Assembly: GCF_002631185.1 (NCBI RefSeq)
Contig: NZ_PDNU01000008.1
Span: 62,001 to 126,000 of the forward strand
DNA from: Teichococcus rhizosphaerae
GTDB lineage: Bacteria; Pseudomonadota; Alphaproteobacteria; Acetobacterales; Acetobacteraceae
Length of the DNA stretch: 64,000 nt
Reading direction: 5' to 3'
This document shows, piece by piece, positions 25,995 to 34,228 of the stretch. How positions within the stretch are numbered: position 1 is the first letter of the stretch; every line of letters starts with the position of its first letter. The notes under the pieces were generated by a model that was not told the origin of the DNA, did not search any database, and worked only from the letters and a program-made list of their open reading frames with translations. Both the position numbers and the translations under genes were made by a program.

Positions 25995-27725
25995 GTGAGC
26001 GCCACCGTCACCAAGCTGCGCGTCAAGGACGAGGACTTCCTGGTGGCCTCGATGATCGAGCGCTGCCCCAAGACCATGATGATCCGCGAGCTGCTCCAGA
26101 ACGCGCTGGAAGCGGCGCAGTCGGCGCCGGAGGGCGAGCGGCGGGTCGAGTTCTCCACCGTTCCGGTCGGCGGCACGCCCAAGCTCGCCATCTGGAACAG
26201 CGGCACCGGCCTGACCGGCCCCGAGCTCTACCGGATGTGCGACATCGCCGCCTCCATCCGCAAGGAGACCGGGCTCGACCGCAATTTCGGCATGGGCGCC
26301 AAGGTGGCCTCCCTGCCCTCCAACCAGAACGGCATGCGCTACCGCTCGGCCCGCAAGGGCACGGTGCAGGAAGTGATGATCGGCAAGTATGAGGGTGTCT
26401 ATGGCCGCCTGCTGCGGCCGGGTCCGGACGGGCAGATGCGCGAGGTGATCCATGTCACCGAAAGCGCCGCCGCCGAGGGCCGCCCGCTCGACCGGGAGTG
26501 GACCGAGGTGGTGCTGCTGGGCAACGCGCCCGAGCAGAACACGGCGGCCGACCCCTATAACGGCCATCCGCGCAGCCCGGCCCACTGGCTGCCCGACACC
26601 ATCGGCCACCGCTTCTTCCGCTTTCCCGCCGGGACCGAGGTCGTCATCGGGCCCGGCATCGCGCGGCTCGCGCAGCCGCTGACGGTGGTGAGCCTGGCCG
26701 AGCGGCTGGCGCGGCTCGAGCACTACGAGGCCGTGAAGGGGCCGGACGGCATCGTGCTGCACTACGCCTACGATCCGGCCCTGCCGCGCAAGGAAGGCGT
26801 GATGCTGCACGAGAGCCTCGGCGCCGTCGTGCACCAGAACGAGATGTATGCGGTGGCGCGCGGCAATGTGTGGCGGCGCGAGGCGCCGAGCTTCGGCATC
26901 CCCTTCGCCGCGCGCCACGTCATCGTCCTTGTCGAGCTGCCGGACGACTATCCGGTGCAGCCGGAAGCCTATCGCGAGTTCCTGCGCTACCGCGCCGGCA
27001 CCCAGGCCCAGCTGCGGCTGATGGACTATGCCGGCCTCGTCTCGCGCCACATCCCCGGCTGGCTGGCCAGGCTTCTGGCCGATGCCTCGCCCGATGCGCT
27101 CTATCTCGACGAGGTGCGGGAGATGATGCGCGCCATGCTGGAGGAGATGGAGGTGCAGCGCCGCCGCCCGCCGCCGAAGCCGGGCATGCCCGGCGCGGCG
27201 CCGCCCGCACCCCCGGCGCAGCCCGCCGATCCCGCCGCCAAGGCCGGACCCCAGGCGCCGCCGCCCGCCCCGGTGCTGGAAACGCCGCCCGCGCTGTTCC
27301 TGCTGCGCGACCCCGCGGAACTCGCCGACCGCGAGCTGACCCACCGCGCCGCCGCCTACTACGCCGAGACGCACCAGCTGCACATCAACCTGGCCTATCC
27401 CGCCGTGCCGGCCCTGGCCGGGCGGCTGCTGGCGCTGGCCCCCGCGACCGTGGACCCCGAGGCCGCGAGCGACGCGGCGCAGACCATCGCGGAGCGCGCC
27501 ATGGTGCTGCGGGTGGTGCGCGCCCTGGCCTATGGCCTGGCCAAGCGCGACCAGCCCAAGGCCTGGCGGGAGGCGCATCTGCGCGCCCTGCTCTCGCCGG
27601 AAAGCCTGACCCTGGCGGGGGATGACATCGAGACCGGCTGGCCGGACGCCGAGCAGGCCATGCGCACCGCCCTCCTCACCCTGCCGCCCGCCCCGGCCGA
27701 GGCGGGCGCGGAGGCGCCCATCTGA
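25995..27725 (+). CDS. Uncharacterised GHKL (Hsp90/MutL-like) ATPase
   Basis: 576 residues from a GTG with GGGGAG nine bases upstream. An N-terminal GHKL ATP-binding domain is visible: N-box E32-LLQ-N36, G1 box N68-SGTG with Asn where Asp is usual, and G2 box GMGAK (99-103). A transducer-like region follows to about 380. A Pro-rich linker (388-432) leads to a C-terminal domain with THQLHINLAYPAV and a helical end. There is no phospho-acceptor His box, TOPRIM or metal site, so it is not an obvious kinase, gyrase or MutL. Neighbours give no clear clue. Function unknown. Confidence 0.85.
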   Translation: MSATVTKLRVKDEDFLVASMIERCPKTMMIRELLQNALEAAQSAPEGERRVEFSTVPVGGTPKLAIWNSGTGLTGPELYRMCDIAASIRKETGLDRNFGMGAKVASLPSNQNGMRYRSARKGTVQEVMIGKYEGVYGRLLRPGPDGQMREVIHVTESAAAEGRPLDREWTEVVLLGNAPEQNTAADPYNGHPRSPAHWLPDTIGHRFFRFPAGTEVVIGPGIARLAQPLTVVSLAERLARLEHYEAVKGPDGIVLHYAYDPALPRKEGVMLHESLGAVVHQNEMYAVARGNVWRREAPSFGIPFAARHVIVLVELPDDYPVQPEAYREFLRYRAGTQAQLRLMDYAGLVSRHIPGWLARLLADASPDALYLDEVREMMRAMLEEMEVQRRRPPPKPGMPGAAPPAPPAQPADPAAKAGPQAPPPAPVLETPPALFLLRDPAELADRELTHRAAAYYAETHQLHINLAYPAVPALAGRLLALAPATVDPEAASDAAQTIAERAMVLRVVRALAYGLAKRDQPKAWREAHLRALLSPESLTLAGDDIETGWPDAEQAMRTALLTLPPAPAEAGAEAPI

Positions 27726-27739
27726 GGCACTGGCCCGAG

Positions 27740-27769
27740 GCGCGGCCCTCCCGCCCGGGAGGGCCGCGC
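27740..27769. terminator. Perfect 13-base hairpin between convergent genes
   Basis: GCGCGGCCCTCCC pairs fully with its complement around a GCCC loop, 15 bases after the GHKL gene and 7 before the stop of the convergent Bug gene. No T tract is present, so it may act by stalling or protecting 3' ends. Confidence 0.55.
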
Positions 27770-27776
27770 CGCCCCG

Positions 27777-28793
27777 TCAGTCCAGCTTCAGCCCGGTGCG
27801 CTGCACCACCGCCTTGAAGCGGTCGAACTCCTGCGCCAGGAAGGCGGCGGCGCTTTCCAGCGTGCTGTCGTTGCGCGGGTCGGTGCCGCTGCTGGACAGC
27901 CGCTCGCGCAGGGTGGGCTCGCTCAGCGCGGCGTTCGCCGCCTTGTTCAGCGCCGCCGCCACCTCGGGCGGCAGCCCCTTCGGCCCCACCATCGCCGTCC
28001 AGGTGGAAAGCGCGTAGCCCGGCACCCCCGCCTCGGCGAGCGTGGGCACGTCGGGGAAGGCCGCGTCCCGCGTTTCCGTGGTCACCGCCAGCAGGGTCAG
28101 GCCGCCATCGCGGATCTGGCCGATGACGGAGGCGATCTGGTCGATGGCGAACACCACCTCCTGCTTCAGCAGCGCCTCGGCCACCGAGCTGCCGCCGCGA
28201 TAGGGGATGTGGTTGGCGGGCGCGTCCGCCATCTGCACGAACAGCGCGGAGGCGAGGTGCGACACGCCGCCGACGCCGGAGCTGGCATAGCCATCCGCCC
28301 CCTGCTTCTCCTTCAGCCGGGCGATCAGCTGCGGCACGCTCCTGATGCCCGAGGCGGCCGGCACCACCAGCCCCATGGCACTGGTGCCGACGATGGCGAT
28401 GGGCGTGAAGTCCTCCACCGGATGGTATCTGGCGATGTTGGGCTGCGCCGCCGGCGCCACCGCCAGGGTGGAGGCGGAGCCCACCAGCAGCGTGTAGCCA
28501 TCCGGCCGGGCGCGGCGGACATAGTCGGCGCCGAGGCTGGAGCCGGCGCCGGGCCTGTTCTCCACCAGGGCGCGCCCGTCGCCGCCAAGCAGCGGGCCCA
28601 TGCGGTCGGCCAGCACGCGGCCGGCGAGGTCGGTGGCGCCGCCCGGCGCGAAGGGCACCACCACGGTGATGGCGCGGTCCGGATAGGCGGCGGCCCGGGC
28701 GGGGCGGAAGCCGGCGGCCGAAAGGGTGCCGGCCAGGGCGAGGGCGCCGAGGCCACGGCGCGGCAAAGCGCCCTGCGAAGCGGGGTTGCGCAT
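27777..28793 (-). CDS. Tripartite tricarboxylate transporter (Bug/TctC) substrate-binding protein
   Basis: 338 residues with a twin-arginine-like export signal (PRRGLGALALAGTLSAAGFRPARAA). Bug-family core: ITVVVPFAPGGATDLAGRVLAD, NRPGAGSSLGADYVRRARPDGYTL, IPYRGGSSVAEALL and MVGPKGLPPEV. It probably binds a carboxylate or sugar acid in the periplasm. It is divergent from a GntR regulator and a sugar-acid dehydratase with a palindromic operator in between, which suggests shared control and a sugar-acid ligand. Confidence 0.9.
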   Translation of the reverse strand: MRNPASQGALPRRGLGALALAGTLSAAGFRPARAAAYPDRAITVVVPFAPGGATDLAGRVLADRMGPLLGGDGRALVENRPGAGSSLGADYVRRARPDGYTLLVGSASTLAVAPAAQPNIARYHPVEDFTPIAIVGTSAMGLVVPAASGIRSVPQLIARLKEKQGADGYASSGVGGVSHLASALFVQMADAPANHIPYRGGSSVAEALLKQEVVFAIDQIASVIGQIRDGGLTLLAVTTETRDAAFPDVPTLAEAGVPGYALSTWTAMVGPKGLPPEVAAALNKAANAALSEPTLRERLSSSGTDPRNDSTLESAAAFLAQEFDRFKAVVQRTGLKLD

Positions 28794-28859
28794 GGAACGT
28801 CCTCCAGAAGTTTTCTTTCGGCGCCCACTCTTTCCGTCTCGGCCAGACGAGTCAACGGC

Positions 28860-28871
28860 ATTGTCGACAAT
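28860..28871. promoter_or_regulatory. ATTGTCGACAAT palindrome, probable GntR/FCD operator
   Basis: A perfect 12-base palindrome midway between the divergent Bug and GntR genes. A weaker copy, ATTGACGATTAA, starts 15 bases further (28875). The TTGTnnACAA shape suits FadR/FCD-subfamily GntR regulators, and such a regulator starts 51 bases away. Confidence 0.65.
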
Positions 28872-28921
28872 CTCATTGACGATTAACCTGACCGACACCG
28901 CGCACCACGAAAGCCACGCGC

Positions 28922-29638
28922 ATGGCCGATGCCGCCCGAAATGACGTCGCCCGGAATGACATAGCCTGGAATGATTCTGCCCGAGATGAGGGTGCCCTTC
29001 CCCTGCCCGCCGCCATCGCCGCGGCATTGGAGGAGGACATCGTCTTCGGCCGCCTGCACACGCGCGAGCGGCTGATCGAGGAGGAGCTGGCCGAGCGCTT
29101 CCGCGCCACGCGCCACACGGTGCGGCAGGCCCTGGCCGAGCTGGAGCGGATGCGGCTGATCGAGCGCATCCCGCACCGCGGCGCGCTGGTGAAGGCCTAC
29201 AACCCGGCCGAGGTGCGCCAGCTCTATGCCCTGCGCGAGATGCTGGAAACCCAGGCCGCCGCGCTGATCCCGCTGCCGCTGGAGGAGGCCGCGCTGGCGC
29301 CGTTGCGCGGCCTGCAACAGAAGCACGCCGCCGCCGTCGCCGCCGGCGATGCGCGGGCCGTGTTCCGCGCCGACCTCGCCTTCCACCGCGCGCTCTTCGC
29401 CCATTGCGGCAACCTGTTCCTGGCCGAGACCATCGAGGAGCTGGGCCAGCGCGCGCAGGTGATCCGCTATGCCAACCTGCGCAGCCGGAGCAGCATGGAA
29501 TGGGCGCGCGACCAGCACGCCGCCATGCTCGGCGCGCTGGAGCGTGGCGAGCGCGGCGCCCTGGTCGCGCTCTGCGCCGCGCATTTCGCCCCCGCCCGCG
29601 AAGCCTATCTCAGCCAGCACCCCGCCCTGCTCGGCTGA
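28922..29638 (+). CDS. GntR-family regulator with FCD ligand domain
   Basis: 238 residues. After a repeat-coded N-terminus, a winged helix (about 28-95: LIEEELAERFRATRHTVRQALAELERMRLIERIPHRGALV) binds DNA, followed by an all-helical FCD domain (about 100-230) with the metal-site residues in DLAFHRALFAH and the late histidine region. FCD regulators usually sense carboxylates or sugar acids and repress until ligand binds. The dehydratase gene follows after 32 bases, so local control of that gene and the divergent Bug gene is likely. Confidence 0.92.
   Translation: MADAARNDVARNDIAWNDSARDEGALPLPAAIAAALEEDIVFGRLHTRERLIEEELAERFRATRHTVRQALAELERMRLIERIPHRGALVKAYNPAEVRQLYALREMLETQAAALIPLPLEEAALAPLRGLQQKHAAAVAAGDARAVFRADLAFHRALFAHCGNLFLAETIEELGQRAQVIRYANLRSRSSMEWARDQHAAMLGALERGERGALVALCAAHFAPAREAYLSQHPALLG
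28931..28990. repeat. Four 15-bp tandem repeats in the GntR N-terminus
   Basis: Units begin at 28931, 28946, 28961 and 28976 with consensus like GTCGCCCGGAATGAC. They encode the pentapeptide xA(R/W)(N/D)(D/E) four times in frame, ahead of the winged helix. Confidence 0.8.
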
Positions 29639-29670
29639 TGGCCGCCCGAACCCCTGAGGAAGCCCTGCCC

Positions 29671-31407
29671 ATGACCGAGAAGCCCGAGCCCGTCGGCCTG
29701 ACCCGTGGCCTGACCAACTATGGCGACATGGATTTCGCGCGCTACCTGCGCCTGTCCATGGCGCGCTCCATGGGCCTTTCCTCCGAGCTGCTGCGCAAGC
29801 CGGTGGTGGGCATCGCCGCCACCTATTCCGAGTTCAACAACTGCCACCGCCAGGTGCCGGAGCTGGTGGCGGCGGTGAAGCGCGGCGTGCTGGCGGCCGG
29901 CGGCCTGCCGCTGGAGTTCCCCACCATCTCGCTCGGCGAGGTGTTCCTCAACCCCACCAGCCTGTTCTTCCGCAACCTGATGGCGATCGACACCGAGGAG
30001 ATGGTGCGCGGCCAGCCGATGGACGCGGTGGTGCTGGTGGGCGGCTGCGACAAGACGGTGCCGGCGCAGCTCATGGGCGCCGTCTCGGCCAACGTGCCGG
30101 CCATCCAGGTGGTGACCGGCCCGATGATGACCGGGCGCTGGCGCGGCGAGCGGCTCGGCGCCTGCACCGATTGCCGCCGCTTCTGGGCCAAGTTCCGCGC
30201 CGGCGAGATCGACGCCGACACCATCGAGGAGGTGGAGGGCAACCTCGCCACCACCGCCGGCACCTGCGCGGTGATGGGCACCGCCTCCACCATGGCATCG
30301 CTGGCCGAGGCGCTGGGCATGATGCTGCCCGGCACCGCCGCCATCCCCGCCGTGCATGCCGACCGCATCCGCGCCGCCGAGGCTTCCGGCGCCGCCGCCA
30401 TGATGCTGGCGGCGAAGCGGATCACGCCCGACCGGATCATCACCGAGAAGTCGGTGGAGAACGCGCTGCGCGTGCTGCTGGCGATCGGCGGCTCGACCAA
30501 CGCCATCATCCACCTCACCGCCATCGCCGGCCGCGCCGGCATCACGGTGGACCTGAACCGGCTCAACGCGCTGTCCGACACCACCCCCGTGCTGGTGGAC
30601 CTCAAGCCCACCGGCCCCTTCTACATGGAGGACCTGCATGTGGCGGGCGGCATCGGCGCCGTGCTGCGGGAGCTGAAGCCGCTGCTGCACCTCGACGCCC
30701 TGACCGTGACGGGCGAGACGCTGGGCGAGCGGCTGGCCGCCGAGCCCGGCTATGTGGACCGCGCCGTGGTCCGCACGCGGGAGGAGCCGCTGCAGCCGGA
30801 AGGCGGGCTGGTGGCCCTGTTCGGCTCCCTCGCCCCGCGCGGCGCCATCCTCAAGCGCGCTGCGGCCGATCCGAAGCTGTTCGAGAAGGAGGCGCGCGCC
30901 GTCGTCTTCACCTCGCTGGAGGACCTCGCCGCCCGCATCGACAGCCCCGACCTGGACGTGACGGCGGACGACTTCCTGGTGCTGCAGAACGCCGGTCCGC
31001 TCTCGCCCTCCGGCATGCCGGAGGCGGGCTACCTGCCCATCCCCGCCAAGCTGGCGCGCGCCGGGGTGAAGGACATGGTCCGCATCTCGGACGCCCGCAT
31101 GTCCGGCACCGCCTACGGCACCATCGTGCTGCACGTCTCGCCGGATGCCGCCTCGGGCGGGCCGCTCGGGCTGGTGCGGAACGGCGACCGCATCCGCCTG
31201 TCGGTGAAGGAGCGGCGCATCGACCTGCTGGTGGAGGAGGCGGAGCTGGCCCGCCGCCGCGCCGAGGCGCCCGCCGCCGCCGCCATGCCGAAGCGCGGCT
31301 ATGCCCGGCTCTACAAGGAGCAGGTGCTGCAGGCCGATGAGGGCTGCGACCTCGACTTCCTGCGCGCTGAGCCTTCCTGCCCGTCCGCCGGCCGTGCCAC
31401 CGACTGA
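29671..31407 (+). CDS. IlvD/Edd-family dehydratase, probably for a sugar acid
   Basis: 578 residues with an Fe-S cluster, dehydrating a dihydroxy acid to a 2-keto acid. The cluster cysteines lie in NNCHR, GGCDKT and GTCAVMGTAS. The pattern FNNCHRQVPELVAAVKRG and ACTDCRRFWAKFRAGEI is closer to L-arabonate/galactonate-type dehydratases than to IlvD of valine synthesis. Context agrees: a GntR regulator precedes it and a Bug binding protein is divergent. GAGGAAG supports the ATG at 29671; an ATG at 29638 overlapping the regulator stop is an alternative. Confidence 0.9.
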   Translation: MTEKPEPVGLTRGLTNYGDMDFARYLRLSMARSMGLSSELLRKPVVGIAATYSEFNNCHRQVPELVAAVKRGVLAAGGLPLEFPTISLGEVFLNPTSLFFRNLMAIDTEEMVRGQPMDAVVLVGGCDKTVPAQLMGAVSANVPAIQVVTGPMMTGRWRGERLGACTDCRRFWAKFRAGEIDADTIEEVEGNLATTAGTCAVMGTASTMASLAEALGMMLPGTAAIPAVHADRIRAAEASGAAAMMLAAKRITPDRIITEKSVENALRVLLAIGGSTNAIIHLTAIAGRAGITVDLNRLNALSDTTPVLVDLKPTGPFYMEDLHVAGGIGAVLRELKPLLHLDALTVTGETLGERLAAEPGYVDRAVVRTREEPLQPEGGLVALFGSLAPRGAILKRAAADPKLFEKEARAVVFTSLEDLAARIDSPDLDVTADDFLVLQNAGPLSPSGMPEAGYLPIPAKLARAGVKDMVRISDARMSGTAYGTIVLHVSPDAASGGPLGLVRNGDRIRLSVKERRIDLLVEEAELARRRAEAPAAAAMPKRGYARLYKEQVLQADEGCDLDFLRAEPSCPSAGRATD

Positions 31408-31429
31408 GCGGGGCAAGCGCGACGCGGGG

Positions 31430-31458
31430 CTGCAACCCGGCCCCGAAGCGCCTAGATA
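31430..31458 (+). promoter_or_regulatory. Predicted promoter of the sugE leader
   Basis: CTGCAA (31430-31435) and TAGATA (31453-31458) are 17 bases apart. The -10 would place the RNA start at about 31465, exactly at the first riboswitch hairpin, which supports the call although the -35 is weak. Confidence 0.45.
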
Positions 31459-31465
31459 GGGGGCC

Positions 31466-31513
31466 GGGAGGACGGCCTCCCCGCGCATCGGTCACGGCAG
31501 GGACGGCCCCGCC
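31466..31513 (+). ncRNA. Guanidine-II (mini-ykkC) riboswitch
   Basis: Two hairpins with ACGG tetraloops stand in tandem. The first is GGGAGG-ACGG-CCTCCC (31466-31481, perfect six-base stem). The second is GGC-a-GGG-ACGG-CCC-c-GCC (31496-31513). They are 14 bases apart and lie just before the sugE Shine-Dalgarno GGAGGGG (31521-31527). Paired ACGR-loop hairpins upstream of SMR exporters define the mini-ykkC/guanidine-II class, in which guanidinium joins the two loops and exposes the ribosome site. Confidence 0.88.
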
Positions 31514-31536
31514 ACCTTCGGGAGGGGTCCTTCCCC

Positions 31537-31851
31537 ATGTCCTGGATCTACCTGGCCCTGGCGGGCCTTCTGGAAATCGGCTGGGCCGTCGGCCTCAAAT
31601 ACACGCAGGGCTTCACCCGCCTCGTGCCCACCGTGCTGACGGTGGCGAGCATGGCGGCCAGCCTTGGCCTTCTGGGCCTGGCGCTGCGCGGCCTGCCGCT
31701 CGGCACCGCCTATGCGGTGTGGACCGGCATCGGCACGGTGGGAACGGCGGTCCTGGGCATCGCCCTGTTCGGCGAGCCCGCCACCGCCGCACGCCTGCTC
31801 TGCATCGCGCTGATCGCGGGCGGCATCATCGGGCTGAAGCTGGCCGGCTGA
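31537..31851 (+). CDS. sugE: SugE/Gdx small multidrug-resistance family guanidinium exporter
   Basis: 104 residues with four membrane helices. It has the active-site glutamate in the first helix ([17 protein letters not shown]) and the SugE/Gdx form [23 protein letters not shown]. Dimers export guanidinium in exchange for protons. The guanidine-II riboswitch directly upstream independently supports a guanidinium substrate (Gdx) over quaternary ammonium drugs. It is probably its own transcription unit after the dehydratase gene. Confidence 0.93.
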   Translation: MSWIYLALAGLLEIGWAVGLKYTQGFTRLVPTVLTVASMAASLGLLGLALRGLPLGTAYAVWTGIGTVGTAVLGIALFGEPATAARLLCIALIAGGIIGLKLAG

Positions 31852-31875
31852 TCCGGCGGGTGCGCGCGGCCCGCC

Positions 31876-32457
31876 CTACCAGCGCCGGGGCGGGCCGCAA
31901 TCGAGATGCACGAAGCCCTCGCGGCGGTAGAGGCCCACGCCACCCACCTGCATCTGCGCGGCGGCGCGCGCCACGCCATAGGCGTTGCGCCCCGGCAGGC
32001 GGAAGTCGGCGGCCATGCCCGACATGTGCAGGCTCACCGTCGAGACGCGGCTGGAGCGGAGCTGGCTGTTGCGCTCCGGCGTGCGGTAGCCGCTGGAGAT
32101 GACGAAGGCCTCCGTGGCGTCGAGCTGCTGCGCCACGGCGTGCAGCACGTCGAACAGCCGCGGGTCCATCGGCGTCACCTCGGCGGCGGACAGGTCGCGG
32201 AACACCCAGTCCAGCTTGTGCAGCGCCTCGCGGTCGTAGCGGCCGTTGCGGAAGTAAACGCCGTCGAAGCTGTCCTCGGTGTAGCTGCGCTCCACCCGCA
32301 GGCTGCGCACCGGGGCGAGCGGCGGCGCGGCGCGGGCCGCGCGCGGCACCGCCGCGCAGGCCAGCAGGCCGAGGCCGGCGGTGATCACCTCGCGCCGCCC
32401 GGCCAGGGCGGGGTCGCAGCAGGGGCAGTCCTGGGGCTTGTGTCGTCCGAACGGCAT
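31876..32457 (-). CDS. DUF882/M15-like murein endopeptidase (MepK/YcbK type)
   Basis: 193 residues with a twin-arginine-type signal (GRREVITAGLGLLACAAVPRAARA). The zinc-peptidase pattern of YcbK/MepK is present: SGYRTPERN, SLHMSGMAADFR (His and Asp ligands) and FVHLDCG (His). MepK of E. coli cuts 3-3 cross-links made by L,D-transpeptidases. Here its ATG overlaps the stop of an LdtD-like gene by one base, as expected for a functional pair. A cysteine cluster near the N-terminus (CPCCDP) before the signal is unusual. Confidence 0.87.
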   Translation of the reverse strand: MPFGRHKPQDCPCCDPALAGRREVITAGLGLLACAAVPRAARAAPPLAPVRSLRVERSYTEDSFDGVYFRNGRYDREALHKLDWVFRDLSAAEVTPMDPRLFDVLHAVAQQLDATEAFVISSGYRTPERNSQLRSSRVSTVSLHMSGMAADFRLPGRNAYGVARAAAQMQVGGVGLYRREGFVHLDCGPPRRW

Positions 32458-34127
32458 CAAGGGCTCGCGAGCTTGGTCGCCTCTGCCTGGGCGGAAGCCT
32501 CGGCATGGGCGGGGCGGAACTGTTCCGGCGCCGGATGCGCCAGGGCGGGAGTGGCGGGAACGGCGGCGGTCCGGGATGCCGCCCTGGCGGGGGCGCCCTG
32601 TGCCAGCGGCGGGGCCGCCGGTGGCGCCGCCGGGCTGGCAGGCGGGCGGCGCTGGTCCAGCAGCCGCAGATAGTCGGCATCCAGCCCGTATATGTCGGGG
32701 CGGACGCGCACCAGCCCGCCCTCCGCCGTCACGGTGGTGTAGGCCAGCCGCACCGGCAGGGCGCGCGACAGGCTCACGAAGCTGGTCTGCCGGCTGTCCA
32801 GCGCCTGCTGGGCGCGCTCGCGGTTCCAGCCCGGCGCACCCTCCAGCACCAGCGCCAGCAGCTCCATGGGCTGGCTGAGGCGGATGCAGCCGGAGGACAG
32901 GGCGCGGTCGCCGCGGCCGAACAGGTGGCGGTCCGGCGTGTCGTGCAGGTAGATGTCGTCGCCGTTCGGCATGACGAACTTCAGCCGCCCCAGCGCGCTG
33001 ACGTCGCTGGCGTCCTGCCGCACGATGTAGGGGAAGCGCTTGGGGTTCACGCCGGCCCAGTCCACCGTCATCGGGTCCACCTCCACCCGCTCGCCGCCGA
33101 CCACGGTGAACAGGCGGAAGCCCTTCTCCATCATGGCGCGCGGGTCGCGGCGGAAGCGCGGCAGCAGGTCCTCGCGCGCGTTGCGCTCGGGCACGCCCCA
33201 GGGCGGGTTGAACTGCACCGCCGTCATCCGCACGGCAAGCGGCGGCGTGGCCCGCGCCGGCTTGCCGACGATGACCGGCATCTCCAGCAGGGTGCGCGCT
33301 CCCTCCATCACCCAGAGGCGGTATTCGGGGATGTTCACCTCGACGCGCCGCCCGGCGGGCGGCGGGGCGGCGCCGCGCCGCATGTCCATCGCCACGCGCA
33401 CCTGGCCGAGCCAGGCCTCGGCCGGGCGGTTCATCAGCCGCAGCGTGGCGGGGCCCACGCGGCCATCCACGTCCAGCCCGTGCGCCGCCTGCCAGCGGCG
33501 CACCGCCTCGTCCAGCGCCGGGTCGAACAGCTCGCCGCCATCGGGGGCGGCGGCCAGGGTGGTGTCGTCGGCCGCCAGGCGGGCGCGCAGGGCCGGGACG
33601 CGCACCGGGTCGGTCATGCCGGGGTCCAGCGTGCCGCCAGGCGGCACAACGGGCCATCCGCCCGCCTCCACCCGCGCGCGGATGGCCTGCAGCGCCAGCC
33701 GCAGCGCCGGTATGTCGGGGTGGGCCAGCGCCGCCTGCTCGATCACCTCGGCCGGCTCGGGGCTGCTGCGCAGCAGCGCCTGCCACTGCGCCAGGCGCTG
33801 GGCGGAAAGGTCGCGGCGGATGTCCGGGCGGCCCGGGGGCGCGGCGACACGGCCCTGCACCAGGTCGGCCAGGGCGGCGGCGGCGGCGGCCTGGAGGGCG
33901 GCGGCATGGCCCTGCGGGTCGGTGCCCATCCGCGCGTCGGGCGGGATGTCATAGAGGCGGGGCGAGAGGCCGTCGATCGTCAGCAGCCGCAGCCGCGCGG
34001 CCAGCCGCAGCATCGCCTCCGGCCTGATCCGGGGCGCCGCCGGCGCGGCGGCCTGGGCGGGCGGCAACAGGGCAGGCAGGGGCATTGCCGCGGCGAGCAG
34101 CAGGGCAGGCAGGTCTCTCCGGCGCAT
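32457..34127 (-). CDS. L,D-transpeptidase, LdtD/YcbB type
   Basis: 556 residues with a signal peptide (RRRDLPALLLAAAMPLPALLPPAQA). A peptidoglycan-binding motif (LDEAVRRWQAAHGLDVDGRVGPATLRLMN, about 210-240) precedes the YkuD catalytic domain with HDTPDRHLFGRGDRALSSGCIRL containing the His and the nucleophile Cys. The C-terminal 60 residues are Pro/Ala-rich and disordered. It forms 3-3 cross-links in periplasmic murein. It is co-translated with the MepK-like endopeptidase that follows. Confidence 0.91.
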   Translation of the reverse strand: MRRRDLPALLLAAAMPLPALLPPAQAAAPAAPRIRPEAMLRLAARLRLLTIDGLSPRLYDIPPDARMGTDPQGHAAALQAAAAAALADLVQGRVAAPPGRPDIRRDLSAQRLAQWQALLRSSPEPAEVIEQAALAHPDIPALRLALQAIRARVEAGGWPVVPPGGTLDPGMTDPVRVPALRARLAADDTTLAAAPDGGELFDPALDEAVRRWQAAHGLDVDGRVGPATLRLMNRPAEAWLGQVRVAMDMRRGAAPPPAGRRVEVNIPEYRLWVMEGARTLLEMPVIVGKPARATPPLAVRMTAVQFNPPWGVPERNAREDLLPRFRRDPRAMMEKGFRLFTVVGGERVEVDPMTVDWAGVNPKRFPYIVRQDASDVSALGRLKFVMPNGDDIYLHDTPDRHLFGRGDRALSSGCIRLSQPMELLALVLEGAPGWNRERAQQALDSRQTSFVSLSRALPVRLAYTTVTAEGGLVRVRPDIYGLDADYLRLLDQRRPPASPAAPPAAPPLAQGAPARAASRTAAVPATPALAHPAPEQFRPAHAEASAQAEATKLASP

Positions 34128-34228
34128 GCCGCTCTCCTTACAGGCGGGCCAACGCCATCGCCAGCCTTGATACGCCGTTGTTACTCAGGCCCGGAGAGGA
34201 TTGAAACGCCAACCCTCCGCTTGCAAGC

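Noticed and set aside
29605-31488. 627-residue minus-strand frame opposite the dehydratase
   Set aside because: Shadow of the dehydratase gene; no plausible start site or motif.
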